A stretch of 64,000 nt of DNA from Undaria pinnatifida (lineage: Eukaryota; Sar; Phaeophyceae; Laminariales; Alariaceae). Shown here piece after piece: positions 44,191-55,235 of the stretch. Below the pieces are notes generated by a model, which worked only from the letters and a program-made list of their open reading frames with translations, was not told where the DNA came from and did not search any database. Location: positions 3,188,697 through 3,252,696 of the forward strand of contig JABAKD010000023.1 in the NCBI GenBank assembly GCA_012845835.1, given 5' to 3'. Position numbers and translations under genes: made by a program. Each line of letters opens with the position of its first letter. Position 1 is the stretch's first letter.

Positions 44191-46384
44191 TACCAAACGC
44201 TTGGTATCTGATCGTAATGATCTCAAATTTCGAGTCGGGAAACACGCGAGTTTGCGGTCAGATCAGTCACCCTAAAGTTTGCCTTGAATAACAGACCAGT
44301 TAACAAGCGGGCCACTCCGGACGCTCCTTCCTTAGGAGCGGGTAATAGCTTCCCGTGCAGGCTAGGGCACACGTATTTGCTATCGGTTGCCATGCACGGC
44401 ACGAACTAATTGGTTGCTGTCCACATCGAGTAATATGCAACCCACCTCTGTTCGGCAAACAGCGGCCATCTAGCTCGCGCGTGTCTTCAACGAAACTCAA
44501 ATGCACGACGTATATATACAAAATTCAAAAATTTACGATATACGATCTCTGTGTCCGAGCACAACCACCCCGCCTTCCCGTGCTGGGCACAGTTCATTAT
44601 TCGCAGCGTATTTTGAGCGTGCAGTGGCTTCCCCCCTTCTACTCGGTGAAAACGACGCGCCCAAGTGGATTCAGGCACGCATCAAGAGGTAGATCAAGAA
44701 GAAACCAACAGTTTCCGTCACAGTTTTAACTCCCTAACCCCGAAACTAAAAAACAAAAGTCAAAGCCCTACCCCGGTCAAATTTGCAACCAGGAACAGCG
44801 TCCATGCTTGCTGTCACGACACCAAACTTCGATTCTATCACCCAGTTGTTCCCAGCGGGAAAGATACAATGAAAAAGTCATATCGCAATTTCGCTAACGG
44901 TATCGATGCAAAGAGTATATCCAACACTGAGAATCGAAGCATGACATCTGCCTGGTGCCTGGTGCAAAAATCATACAACAGTACAACTTCGTTTTCTTGT
45001 CCGGCTGCATGGGATACTTGGAAAGACGTCGCCCATTACAGGAAATCACTTGAAGACTCATTAAAGACACAAGACTTCTGGATGAATACGACGTATCAGG
45101 TACCAGGTACATGGTACGCTGCTCTTCTTTTGCTGTTATCGCGTGGAATTTGTACCAATGCAAATAAAGGTCGCTGTTGTTGCAGCATAATGTTACATCT
45201 CTACTTCAACAATAATAGTATGCTGCTGTCATATCATGCCCGGTTCTACAGCAGTAAAAGATAGTTCGCTCGTACCAGGTATCAGGCAAAGGTTAATACA
45301 AGCAGCGATCATGATCTGCCATGAACAAGGAAGAGTATCGGGCGGGAACACAGACTGTCGCCTGCGGGTCTTCCAATTGAGCATGTCCTTGGACAGTACT
45401 CATTTTCTTAGCCTTCGAAGAGACGTGGCTTTATTCAGTTCCAACAGAGCCCCGGATGGATTCTGAAGTCAGAGGCACGTGCCTCCGATCTATTACCTGA
45501 TTATCCCGAATATAGAATAACGCAAACCTTATCATACGGAATACACTAAAAAAATCTCATTTCCGATAGTTACAGGGCTTTCGGGGGACGTATCTTAACA
45601 CTAGCTCACCCTAATGAGATATGCAGAAATATGGAAGATTCGAGGAAACTCCGCTTCTCCGAACTAAACTATGAATCAAAGATACGGCTCCTTGAAACCC
45701 ACTCCCACACCTTTGACGGTCTGGCTATGGAGCGAGGAGCACACGAAAACATGCAGTTGAAGGAAACGCAGACCCTGTGACAAGGCAAACGCCACCCATC
45801 AAAAATCTGTCCCGCACCGACGGTTTGACGGGGGCGGCAGAAAATGCTTTTCAACCGCATGCATACCGCCGGTGTGGCGGTGGGGAGGCAGGAAAGGTTC
45901 TACGTATAATCAACCACCGAAATAGTACTATGGCGCGGGGCGAGCCCTTGTCGATAAGGAGGGCAACTCGGTCGCTGACACAAAAGAGAAGTCATGCGAA
46001 AAACTCTCGCGGACCATCGGCTTGGCGGTGGGTTAGACGAAGAAGCGACAAATACCCGCGATGAAAGGTGGCCGCACCTACAGCCCCGCGAGGGGGAAAA
46101 GTGTTCAGCCGGAAAATTGAAGTAGAACATTTACAATGCACGAGGAAAAATATACGATGACACAGCAGGCCCAAACATTGCCCTGTACAACGTTACGCGC
46201 CAACAGGGTACCCTGGTCGACCCCCGGCTATAGGCTAGCAGAGCGTCGGCAAACTATATATTAAACAATGACGAAAAAGGGACAGGCCTGCGCCATAACT
46301 AGCGGCATCTGAGCTAAAACCTGGCTCGACACTGAGCAAGGGGTTGGGCAGGAGGACATAACTATGGAGAGCACGTCCCCGAGC
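44191..46384. other. No recognised gene; one 199-codon frame
   Basis: The plus frame 44665-45264 is the longest unexplained one (199 codons). It is polar, with a hydrophobic stretch (WYAALLLLLSRG) near residue 150 and several Cys. I find no domain. At this base composition such a length can occur by chance, so I do not call it a gene. The remainder shows nothing. Confidence 0.4.
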
Positions 46385-48911
46385 CTAGACCAAGCATGTC
46401 AAAATACCACTAACAACCCACAAAGAAAATGACTCAAACCTCATAAGCCGAACAACATGGAGAATTATCGATGAACGACGTTTGCTTGAAAGTCGACTGG
46501 CCACGGCCACGCGACGAGATTCATCTACGCTGCGTTCGATCCCCCGAGGAAACGCGCTGGCGCTGTGAACATGCAGGCACCAAGAACCTCGTACGGTTCC
46601 CGTCGAAGTGGTGCAGCGCGCCGGGGTAAGAGGAAGTTCAATCGTTCCCTGGTCGTCCTGAAGCGGACAAGGTATACGTTGTCCTCGGTTGTGCTCGCGC
46701 TGATTTTTCAGGCCACTATAACCCATTGTCTCCCTTGTACCAAAAGTGGTTTACCTTTGGCAGCACCGTGTCGTGGTAGCGACGGAATCATTCCGCGCGG
46801 GGGTCACAAGCGTAGCCCGGCGCTAGGAAACGTCCCCCGTTGTTGAGCGAGAGCTCGCGCTGCGCCGCCTTGATCACCATTCAGCGGTATAGGTGGTTGG
46901 GTTATAGGCCCTGGTCCGGGCTCCTGCTCGATAACCCACGATGTGGGAGGGGGATAAGTGGAGGTCAATTTCTCGCTCCCAGAAATGTTCGGAGTCCCGC
47001 CCAATGCGTCTTGTATAACACCGCGATGACGCCACCTCGCCCCCGTACCGACAGATGACCGGTGATCTGTTCTAATTCCAGCCGTTGGATGGGGGTCGAA
47101 ACATCGTCTTAAGTCACGTGGTACGGCGGGAACTTCTTGGCAAAATAGTTGAGCATCTACTCCGTCAGCCCCGCCGGTAGAAATTCAGGCCTGTCCCCGC
47201 TGTCGTCGGGGTTAGCGCAGGGTTTGCAGCGCTCGATGGTAACACGCCTACCAGCGTCCGAACAGGGCAGGTCGGAAGGGAGATCTGAATCAAGTGGGGT
47301 TTCGCCCGAGCTGCGAACAGTCCAGGGTCGCGGCGGCGAAGCAGGGACCGACTACCAGGATATTGTACGGGCCCGTCCAACTAAGCGCGAGATTGGCCTT
47401 GGTTACCTTGGGGTCGGTATTCACCTCCACATCGTGGCGGATGGTGGAGGCAGAGTTGTACACACATGCCCAGCCACCAGTAACGACGTTTGGTGCTGAA
47501 CGCTGCGTTTCGGCGACGACGGTATTTCTGCGGTTAACACGAGAAACGGTGAGGGCGTGGCGTGCACGGATAATGTCGCTCGCGCGCTTTGGCCGCACGG
47601 TGGCCAAGTCTCAAAAAGCCGGGAGGTGACGGGCCAGACTTTGGTGTCGCACGCCGCCAATGCTGTCGAAACCCGCCAGAGGAAGCCGTGAGGGTCTGCA
47701 TATTTGGACCTATTTTGGGCGCCAGACCTGTCGCCCGCGCTGACGGAATTGTACTAAGCAAATGCGGCGAGGGGTAGATGGTAGTTTCAATCGTCGTGTC
47801 GCATGTTGACGACCATAGCCAGCTTATGGGCCATAGTGTGGTTCACCGCCTTGACGCCCCCGCTACTGTTGCGATGATAAGAGCTTGAATAAAGCTTGTG
47901 CACCCCCCACCGCTGATATACCGCTTGTGAAATCTTGGAGCGGAACCGAAGGCCGAGCGTATGGTGCGCGGGCACCACCTCCAAAATATATATTCTCTCA
48001 CCACGACGTTAGCTGTACTCTCGGGTTATCCGCGCTTGGCATCTCAAATAGTGACAAAGCCGCCATCGGGTACACACGCTCATGCCAATCCAGCAATAAT
48101 ACCGCTCCAGCATGCGCAATGTGCGCGTGGTGCCCGGGTGAAAATAGGGTGCAGAGTGACAAACTTGCATGATCCAAGGGCGCATGAGCAGGGAAACGTA
48201 GATGCGAACCCGCTTGTCGTTATGAAGGCAAGCAGCTCGCCCCACAGAGTTGGGTTCGTCAGCCCTTGTTAGCGGCATTGTCGGGTTGCGCACGAGAAGA
48301 ACGATGTCGTCGTCGGTTGTACGTAGTTGAGTCTTAACCACCAACTCCTGGATGTCTGAGAGGAAGGTACGCTTGTGAAAAGGGTAGCACGCCAAACGAT
48401 CAGGCGGCAGAGTCGACGGCCGGCAGATAGACATCAAACGCATCTTGGCGCGGAACGTCAGCTCAGGGTGCTGCTCTCGATGACAACCGGCATGCAAACA
48501 ACGTGCAAACCTCCTCTGGAAGATGGCCGAGGGGCCCCATCGGGACAGAATCCATAATCTACAGCGGGGGTGCATTACACGTTGCTGTCGCTGTTCGTCG
48601 GCGCGTCGTCCACGACGGAGGGGCTGGAGTGTCACAAAAGTCAGGGACGGGTACAGTCGAACCGGTAGTCGCGGCGGAGTCCATCCGTTGTGAAGAACTC
48701 CTTGGTTGAAGAGTCGGCTGCGCAATGGGCGTCGCTGCAGCCAGGACTTCTGCCGAGTCCGTGCCACCCTCGATGGGTATGGCAAAAACCGAAGCGAAAA
48801 CAGTCCCAGCGGCGGGCAAAAATGACCTGCGGCCGGAACAGCCTTCGGTAGTAGCGACGGAGGAATACGCACGAGCGACGAATCTCCCCGGTGGAGCAGA
48901 AAGGCCGTCAA
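46385..48911 (-). pseudogene. Second Ty3/Gypsy element: integrase, GPY/F and chromodomain-like tail, decayed
   Basis: Several minus-strand frames join by frameshifts into one integrase order. The zinc-binding region at 48009-48150 has the usual H-x-G-x-x-R-T and Trp-Gly spacing (HPGTTRTLRMLERYY, then C-x-C-like ends). The core's end is at 47787-47984 (VYQRWGVHKL, then YHRNSSGGVKAVNHTMAHKL, where the usual Glu of V-E-x-x-N reads Lys). The GPY/F module LSWTGPYNILVVGP is at about 47340-47400. A Cys-rich RCKPC follows at about 47225-47245. A chromodomain-like stretch (LELEQITGHLSVRG, then VLYKTHWAGL and a W-E-R-E motif) lies at about 46930-47085. A conserved-looking tail (RGSWCLHVHSASAF) is at about 46540-46600. 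RT and RNase H are not recognisable further right, and no LTRs were found. Confidence 0.8.
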
Positions 48912-49024
48912 TCCTTATACGTGGTGCGTGTATGCGAAAGCCGTGAAATGCGGGAAAGGAGAGAGGGAGCCCACCCAAGGCAGCATGCTCAGTGCGTGTC
49001 AAGAGCCAACCTAAAAAAAATATG

Positions 49025-49143
49025 TTTCTGCGAGGGGCACGAGTCCATCCAAAGCAGGGCGTTCGGTGAGGGGCACGAGTCTACGCGAAGAAGTGTCTTC
49101 GATGCGGGGCAGGAGCCCACCCACACCGACCGCTTCGATCGGT
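49025..49143 (+). repeat. 36-bp coding-type minisatellite
   Basis: Three and a third tandem units of 36 bp. In the plus frame at 48891-49145 they read FCEGHESIQSRA, FGEGHESTRRSV, FDAGQEPTHTDR and FDR, a 12-residue unit. Looser copies may precede at 48960-49010 (GGGAGCCCACCCAAGGC). The unit length is a multiple of three and the encoded pattern is conserved. Only one such short frame exists, so coding is not established. The rest of 48912-50388 shows no recognised gene. Confidence 0.65.
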
Positions 49144-50388
49144 GAGGAGGGAGTGTGCAGCCCGCCGTTCGATAGGAGGTAGATACCGCTATCTCCAACG
49201 GTGTTTGGGCTTGTCAATCCCGCGGGTTTGGAGCTTGTCAAGCCACTGTGGTCGTACTTCGTAAAAGGTTCTGGCACTCGGGCCAGGACAACCCGCGACA
49301 CTGTTGGCGATGCATTTGAGGTACTCGAGTGTGCAATCAAACGCGTTGACGAACTCAAGCTAGCATTGGACTCGTGCACTAACGGTCCCCACTACTTTGC
49401 AAATGCTCTCCTGTGTCTTGTGGCCGCAGGATAGGCGGAAATTTGTTCCCCACAGAACCTTCGAAGGCGTTTAGGAACCCAAACAATAATGCCGGTCCTT
49501 TAATGTGGAAGAATCCATTATCTCTTTTAGTCGAGAGCTTCTCGACTGAGATCAATGTACGCGATTTTCATAGTGATCGAAACGCTTTTCTAACATCACA
49601 GTAACCCCGATAAATCAGGGGTCGTGTTCTGATAGCGAAAGGTCAGAACCGATTCCAGAGGCTATCTTTAAACCTTTGCGGCTTTTACTTGGTCAACGAG
49701 CCCGATATATAGGCCGGAAACACCAAAGGGGAAGCTTTGCACGCGCTGGCAGCTGTTAACGGCCCGGCCGTGGCACGGACGATATGACTTGGCTCATGCA
49801 CTCGGAGCGCAGGTGCGGAACCCACAAGGGGGCGGGCGCGCCGACCCGGTCTCACTGTCGCTAAACTCTTCGCGAAGGGCAGAAAGCGCCACATCGAGCA
49901 ATTTTTTTCTCTCCCCTGGCATGGGCTGTCAGCCCTGCAACCATCCGCATGAGACCAAGGCCCCACGCTGGGTCCACAAGGCTGGATTCATCCAGAAGCT
50001 TGTTGTCAAAGCTCCAAAGGTGATTTTTTTATTGCTGGATTCTGCGTTGATTTACCGCAGGTGCCAGACAACAAAGCGTTTTGCTTGTCCCTGTCCCTAA
50101 CACAGGAGCCAAAGTTGCGCGCGCCTCGACCGATTTATTTAGGTGTGCTTGGACTACGTGAGGACATGATAAGCTGTACTGATCGATGCTCTTGGAAAAG
50201 CATGTTTTTGTTCGGCCACCTCGTATACTGCTCCGAGCAAAAAAATGTCATGACATCCACGACAAACGATGAAGGGGACCACGGTTGAATATAGGCTGAG
50301 GCTGCCCGAACTACACAACTTGTCTGTGGAGTATTTGTGAGAAGGGTCAAAAGCCGTGTCGAAATATAGTCCCCGTCCGGCAACACTA

Positions 50389-50966
50389 GACCTCGGGAGC
50401 ACGGCGAGAACGCGTACGCGCGGTTTCCCGCCTCGGATGTTCTTTGCTTGATGGGGGAAAGACGTGAGAGTCCGCTCTACCTGCGCCCGAACAAAGGCCA
50501 CAACCGGCGGTACCAACCCTTCGGTAGCTATGTTGGACACTTGGGTCTGAAATGTCCCATTCTGAGAACACCAGTTCTCGGCTTTTCGGGCCTGTAGCAC
50601 CCCGTTGCGGGATCACCAGGCCTCGGGGGAAAGATAGGAGTCCAAACACGCGGTTTCTCGCCAAGGGTCCTCCTCAATCGCTGGCGGAAACCTGTAAAAA
50701 GCCGTCCTTATCGCACCCGAGAAAGAGGCCATCACCGGCAGTTCCAACCTGCCGGTAGCGTCGTTGGGCATTTGGGTGTGCAATGTCTTCCTCTGAGAGC
50801 ATCAGCCCTCGGCACGTTGGTCATGTAAGGTCTCTCTGAGGAACACCAGGCCTCGAGAGCACAGCGCGAGTCCGAACCCACGGTTTCTCGCGTCGTGGCC
50901 TCATCGCTGTTTGGCGCATAATCGCGACAAATCTGCCCTAGCTGCGCCCGAATGAACATGGGCTCT
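50389..50966 (+). repeat. 230-bp tandem repeat, two and a half copies
   Basis: Units begin at 50389 (GACCTCGGGAGCACGGCGAG), 50619 (GGCCTCGGGGGAAAGATAGG) and 50849 (GGCCTCGAGAGCACAGCGCG), exactly 230 bp apart each time. Shared inner blocks are GCGGTTTCYCGC, TGCGCCCGAA, CGGTAGC and TTGGGTNTG. The third unit stops after about 118 bp. Confidence 0.85.
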
Positions 50967-52990
50967 GAGTTGTTTCTGAAGGACTAGAGGCGCGATTCTT
51001 GCATTCAGTTTCGGAAATACCGTCCAGCTTATCAGGCCGGAGGCGGTGGTGTTACCGTTGACCAGTCGCGAAGTGTCGGATCTTCTTCCTGTATCACTGA
51101 GGCGGACGTAGCCTGAAACACGTGCGTTAGCGTGCTAAATGACGAAGCAGGGCCCGTACACTTTGTGGGCGTCTTCTAGAGCCGGGCTCGGGCAGTTGGC
51201 GAGAAATTTCCCCCAAGAATGCTCTTTTTCGTAAGGCCTTGTGGAGAAGGGAGACGAGGAAGCCATTCTTGTCCACTCCTTCTTGATGGCAAAAAAAAGA
51301 CAGACCGCCTGCTGCTATCGCGAGCAAACACCGGATCGAGCGGGGAAAAATTTCCAGGTGAGTAGTGTTGGCCTTCCCACACCTGAAACCGACCGCCATC
51401 TCGTGGTCAGTAAAAGTGTTTGAGCGTTGGCCGTTCCACATATTAAACCGACCGCCACCGCCTGGTCAGGGAAAAAAGAAGATGAACACGGTCGTGCACA
51501 AAAGCGACGCGCCGTCACCGCCGTCATACTGCTTCGCAACTCGAGCGTCGGGGGAAGCGCGCAAAGGGCAGGCTCCCGTGCGATGGTTGATGGGGGGAGC
51601 GTTTGGAGCGCGTACCGCGATTGCCGAGTGTATGCCGCACCTGTGGGAAAAGGCGCTGGAAGCGCGGCTCCCGTCGCCAATCTCAGAACATAGCCGAGGA
51701 GAACGTCGATGGAAGCGCGCGTTCACACCGTCGAAACGGAGTACGTGGTTGGGGGAACCACGCTCTAAGCGCTAATTCCTGCGGCCTTCACTATGCCGCC
51801 AGAATCGTTCGCAGACGGCGTACGAGCCCGTGGGCTCTTGACAGGGGCAACCTGTGCTGCGTCAATGGACAGGCTAGCAACAGGAACACGAGCATCTTCT
51901 GAAACCAAAAGAGGTGTCTCCAAGAGTGTTGTCGGCGGTGCCGTGCCGCTGTCGAGTTGTCGATTGCCGGTACGGAATGTGCCACGCTGGCTCGCGTAAG
52001 TATTTCCGCCTGGCTATAAAGCGGCTCCAAAGCGCACTCGAGGAGCGGGAGCGGGGCAGAAGAGGCGGGCGAGCGCGGGATACCAACATGGTGATCCGAC
52101 GTGTAAGTGGTATCGTTGCGACAGTTTACCTGGCCCTGATCCTAGTGGTACCCTTGAGATTGATCTGAAAGATGGCGGCGATTTTTCTTGTGTTGTTTGG
52201 GCAAGAGAGTTTGTCTTCTTGGAGGCAGCAGAGCATGCCTGTTTGCTAACGTCGGTGTGCGTCATCATCAAGTTGGCAAAATGAGGGTTCAAGCAGCCAC
52301 TCGCAGAAATAAAAGGATGCCTACAATTATTGAAGGAATGGTTGTCTTCGTGAAAGTTGAGGCAACGCCCTCGGTTTTTTCGGACGGCATCAGCGCCAGG
52401 TGAATGGAGGCCGCATCAAAGGGGAGGGTCGTCTGTCTGAAACGTGGTATTAACGGCGAAACCGTCTGCACAATCCTGCTCTTCTTGTGGCCAGCAGTTC
52501 GATATGTGGTCAAGCCAACGGCAAGCTGAATCATCGATGGGAAGGACAATTGAATGATCGCTTGATCCAGTCTGCCACGAAAGCGACTTGAGCGGCAATC
52601 GAACCTGATCACGGCTATGATCGGCGGGCCGGGCCGCTCACTAAGCGGACGACTGCGCTCCCGTGGATGAAACATGTGGAGAAAATAGTGTTTCGCTGTT
52701 GACGGCAGGTTTCTTACTATGCGCTTAGTTACTAAATACCCGCCACATTGCATTCAAAGGGGCGTCTGGCCATGGGTCCGTTGTGTTCGAACAAGGGTAC
52801 AACACAGGCATTAAATCCGGAAATTGCTCATTCGTAGCCCGTCGAACCACCTTCAACACCACATCCGTCCCCGGAGACAAAACACGCTTACTCCCCGTAG
52901 CGGTCGACACAAGTACGCGAACCTCCCGACTGAAATCAGACAAAGGCGTGTCGTTCCACATTCCTTCTTCGTGTCATCAACGTCCAGGTG
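50967..52990. other. No recognised gene; a 59-bp duplication
   Basis: GTGTTGGCCTTCCCACACCT (51365) and GCGTTGGCCGTTCCACATAT (51424) begin two similar 59-bp units, both continuing ACCGACCGCC and TGGTCAG. Several overlapping frames of 80-155 codons on both strands have no motif. The minus frame at 52289-52753 ends in a hydrophobic run. Confidence 0.4.
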
Positions 52991-52999
52991 CGTCATCAG

Positions 53000-54400
53000 T
53001 AAACGCAACAGGAGGGTGAAAACCTCATGCCCAGATGCTCCTCCTGCCATTTCTCTTGACAGCTCTTACCTGCTACCCTGGTCACATCACTGTGGTCCGT
53101 ACTCGAGGCCGAAGACGAGCGCGAGGAGGTTAACGAGCCGTCCCACGCCAAACACCCTCTCGCGGCGTTCTTACGCCCTCCGTTGCTTCCGCCTGAGCGG
53201 CGGCCACTGCCCCGGTTGTTCGACTAACATTCCCACCACGACTGCGCCCTGATCCACACCAGCACTCGATGCGCCTCGCCCGCCCCCATGTCGGTGATGA
53301 CGGTCGCCACTCCCACAGGTTTTGCCGCCACTCCCACGGATGCGGTCCCCGCGATCGAGACTGTCGCTGTGTCGCTATTTCCCTCGGTTGTGTATCGCGA
53401 ACTCTTCCTCGGGGGTTCGGCCAGAGAACAGGGTCGGGGGCCTCGTTGAGGGCCACCAGCACGGCCTTGACGAGGGCAAGTGTCCGGGCGGCTGTCGTCT
53501 GTCCGGCATAGGACGTACAATCCATGCGAGCCCAGGCCACTTCAACTGAAAGGTCGTTCGCTTGCCGCGACGTCGACCTCTCTGACGTGAGGAAGGCGGA
53601 GGCCGTTCCCACGACCATGGTCGCCAACCCTGAGGTGAAGCCTACTATAATGCAGGCAAGATGCCCGCGACGCTGCCCTTGAAGAAAGCGTCGTTCCCGG
53701 TTCGTGGTCGCTGGAATGCGACAGCCTGCGTCTGCGTCGAAGACGAGGGGGCCTCGCTAGCTCACGCCGCAGCCGACGCAAATGATTGCGCCAGGGTTTG
53801 TTGCGCCTCGATCACTACCATGGGCGCCTCCCTACCAAGAATGCCTCCGCGCCGCGGTCTTCACCTGCTCGATATATTTGTTAAACCGACGTCAGCGTGC
53901 TTCACGCCGGACATTCGTATGGTCGGCGTCGTCGAGAACCCGCTGGGCCCACGCCACCGCATGTACAAAATCCATAGGACCGGCATGGGCGCCCTGGTCC
54001 CGGGAGCTCTGTGGGTGGCGCTATGCCGAACGCAGAGAGCCCAGTTGGTGGCGGTGGCGCCCTGTCGAGCAGAGGGGGGGTAAGCTGGTGGCTCTCCCCC
54101 GAGGCTGGCGAGAGCTGGCGTCGAGACGCCGCCGAGACCGGTGGAGGTTGGTCCGTCTTCTTTTCTGAGCGAAACAGCGAGTCAACAAGGATGGTTGGTG
54201 CGTCCGGGTGGTGGTATGGTGGGCCGTTATCTGTCTCGTCACCGCAACCCGCCTCCGGTAGTTTCCCCCGTCTCGAGTCGCGGGATCTCGAGCGAACTCT
54301 CCCTGTCTCGTGGACATCCAGGGTGAGGCGCGTGGAAGATCTCAGCCTGCCCAGAGTAGCCCACATCCTCAATGGTAGACATGTTCTTGCTTATTGTCTG
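53000..54400 (-). pseudogene. Possible decayed retroelement gag-like region
   Basis: On the minus strand two protein-like stretches occur: 53130-53627 (165 codons, with VEVAWARMDCTSYAGQTTAA) and, in another phase with stops, about 53860-54010 (PMDFVHAVAWAQRVLDDAD, then RRFNKYIEQVKTAARRHSW). The helical, Arg/Gln-rich look and the position upstream of the 46.4-48.9 kb integrase on the same strand would suit that element's gag at a normal distance. No zinc knuckle is seen. This is inference from position and composition. Confidence 0.25.
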
Positions 54401-54599
54401 TGGTGAGGGCAACACGGAAGGAGGGAGTATAGGGGAAGGTAGCGGCGTGGGAACGAAGCCTAAACAAACTATGGACGCGGATGTATTGTTGTGGTGTCCC
54501 TGCTGCAAGTAGCAGTCATACCTGCGTTCCAGCAAGCAGCAAGATATGGGTCCCGACTCCGTCCAGCACCAGTGATGGTAGCAGCCACGTCAACTAGCA

Positions 54600-55235
54600 G
54601 TGTAAAAAGAGAACAGCGGTAAGAAGGGTACCATCCACCAAAGCCGCAACATGAGAGCAGGGGCCCAGTCTGACCCTAAGGTATACGGGTAACGCCCTCA
54701 CGAACCGCAGTAAAAGGGGCCGAAAATGAGCAGCACTGACCCTAACCGCAGTGCAGGGGATGCAACACAGTAAAGGCACATCTGCATCCATCCCACTCAA
54801 GCAGGCATCATTTAATCCAGGCGAGGGGGGTGGCAAATAAAAGCGTCGCCCATATTTCTCAAGCCTATCGCACCAAAACAGGCAGCATTTCACTAAGGTG
54901 CAGTGTAGGGAGGTAGCACAGTATATGGTCGCCCAACACGCCAACGCTCAAGGCACCAAAACAGGCAGCATTTAACCTAGGTAAAGTGTAGAGGGGTCGC
55001 ACAGTAGAGAATCGCACAGCTAGCCGCGAAAAAACAAGTAGCATCTGCCCCAACAGTAGCATAGGGGGGGGTGGAACACAACAGTAGAGGACCGCGCAGC
55101 CAAACGTAAAAAAAAACGGGCAGCATCTGCCCCAGCACGGTAAGGGATCGCACAGCCAGCTGAATCAAAACGAGCAGCACCCGCCCCAATAGTAGTCTAT
55201 GGGGGGTTAGTACAGTAGAGGGTTGAACATATACC
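54600..55235 (-). repeat. Degenerate ~80-100 bp tandem repeat block
   Basis: Units share CAGTAGAGG-ATCGCACAGC, an AAAACAGGCAGCAT core, TCTGCCCCAGCA and a GTAGGGGGG end, best preserved between 54880 and 55225. Five to seven units are visible with variable length. The minus strand reads through several units as short Leu/Cys-rich frames that repeat the same peptide pattern, which follows from the DNA repeat. Confidence 0.65.
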
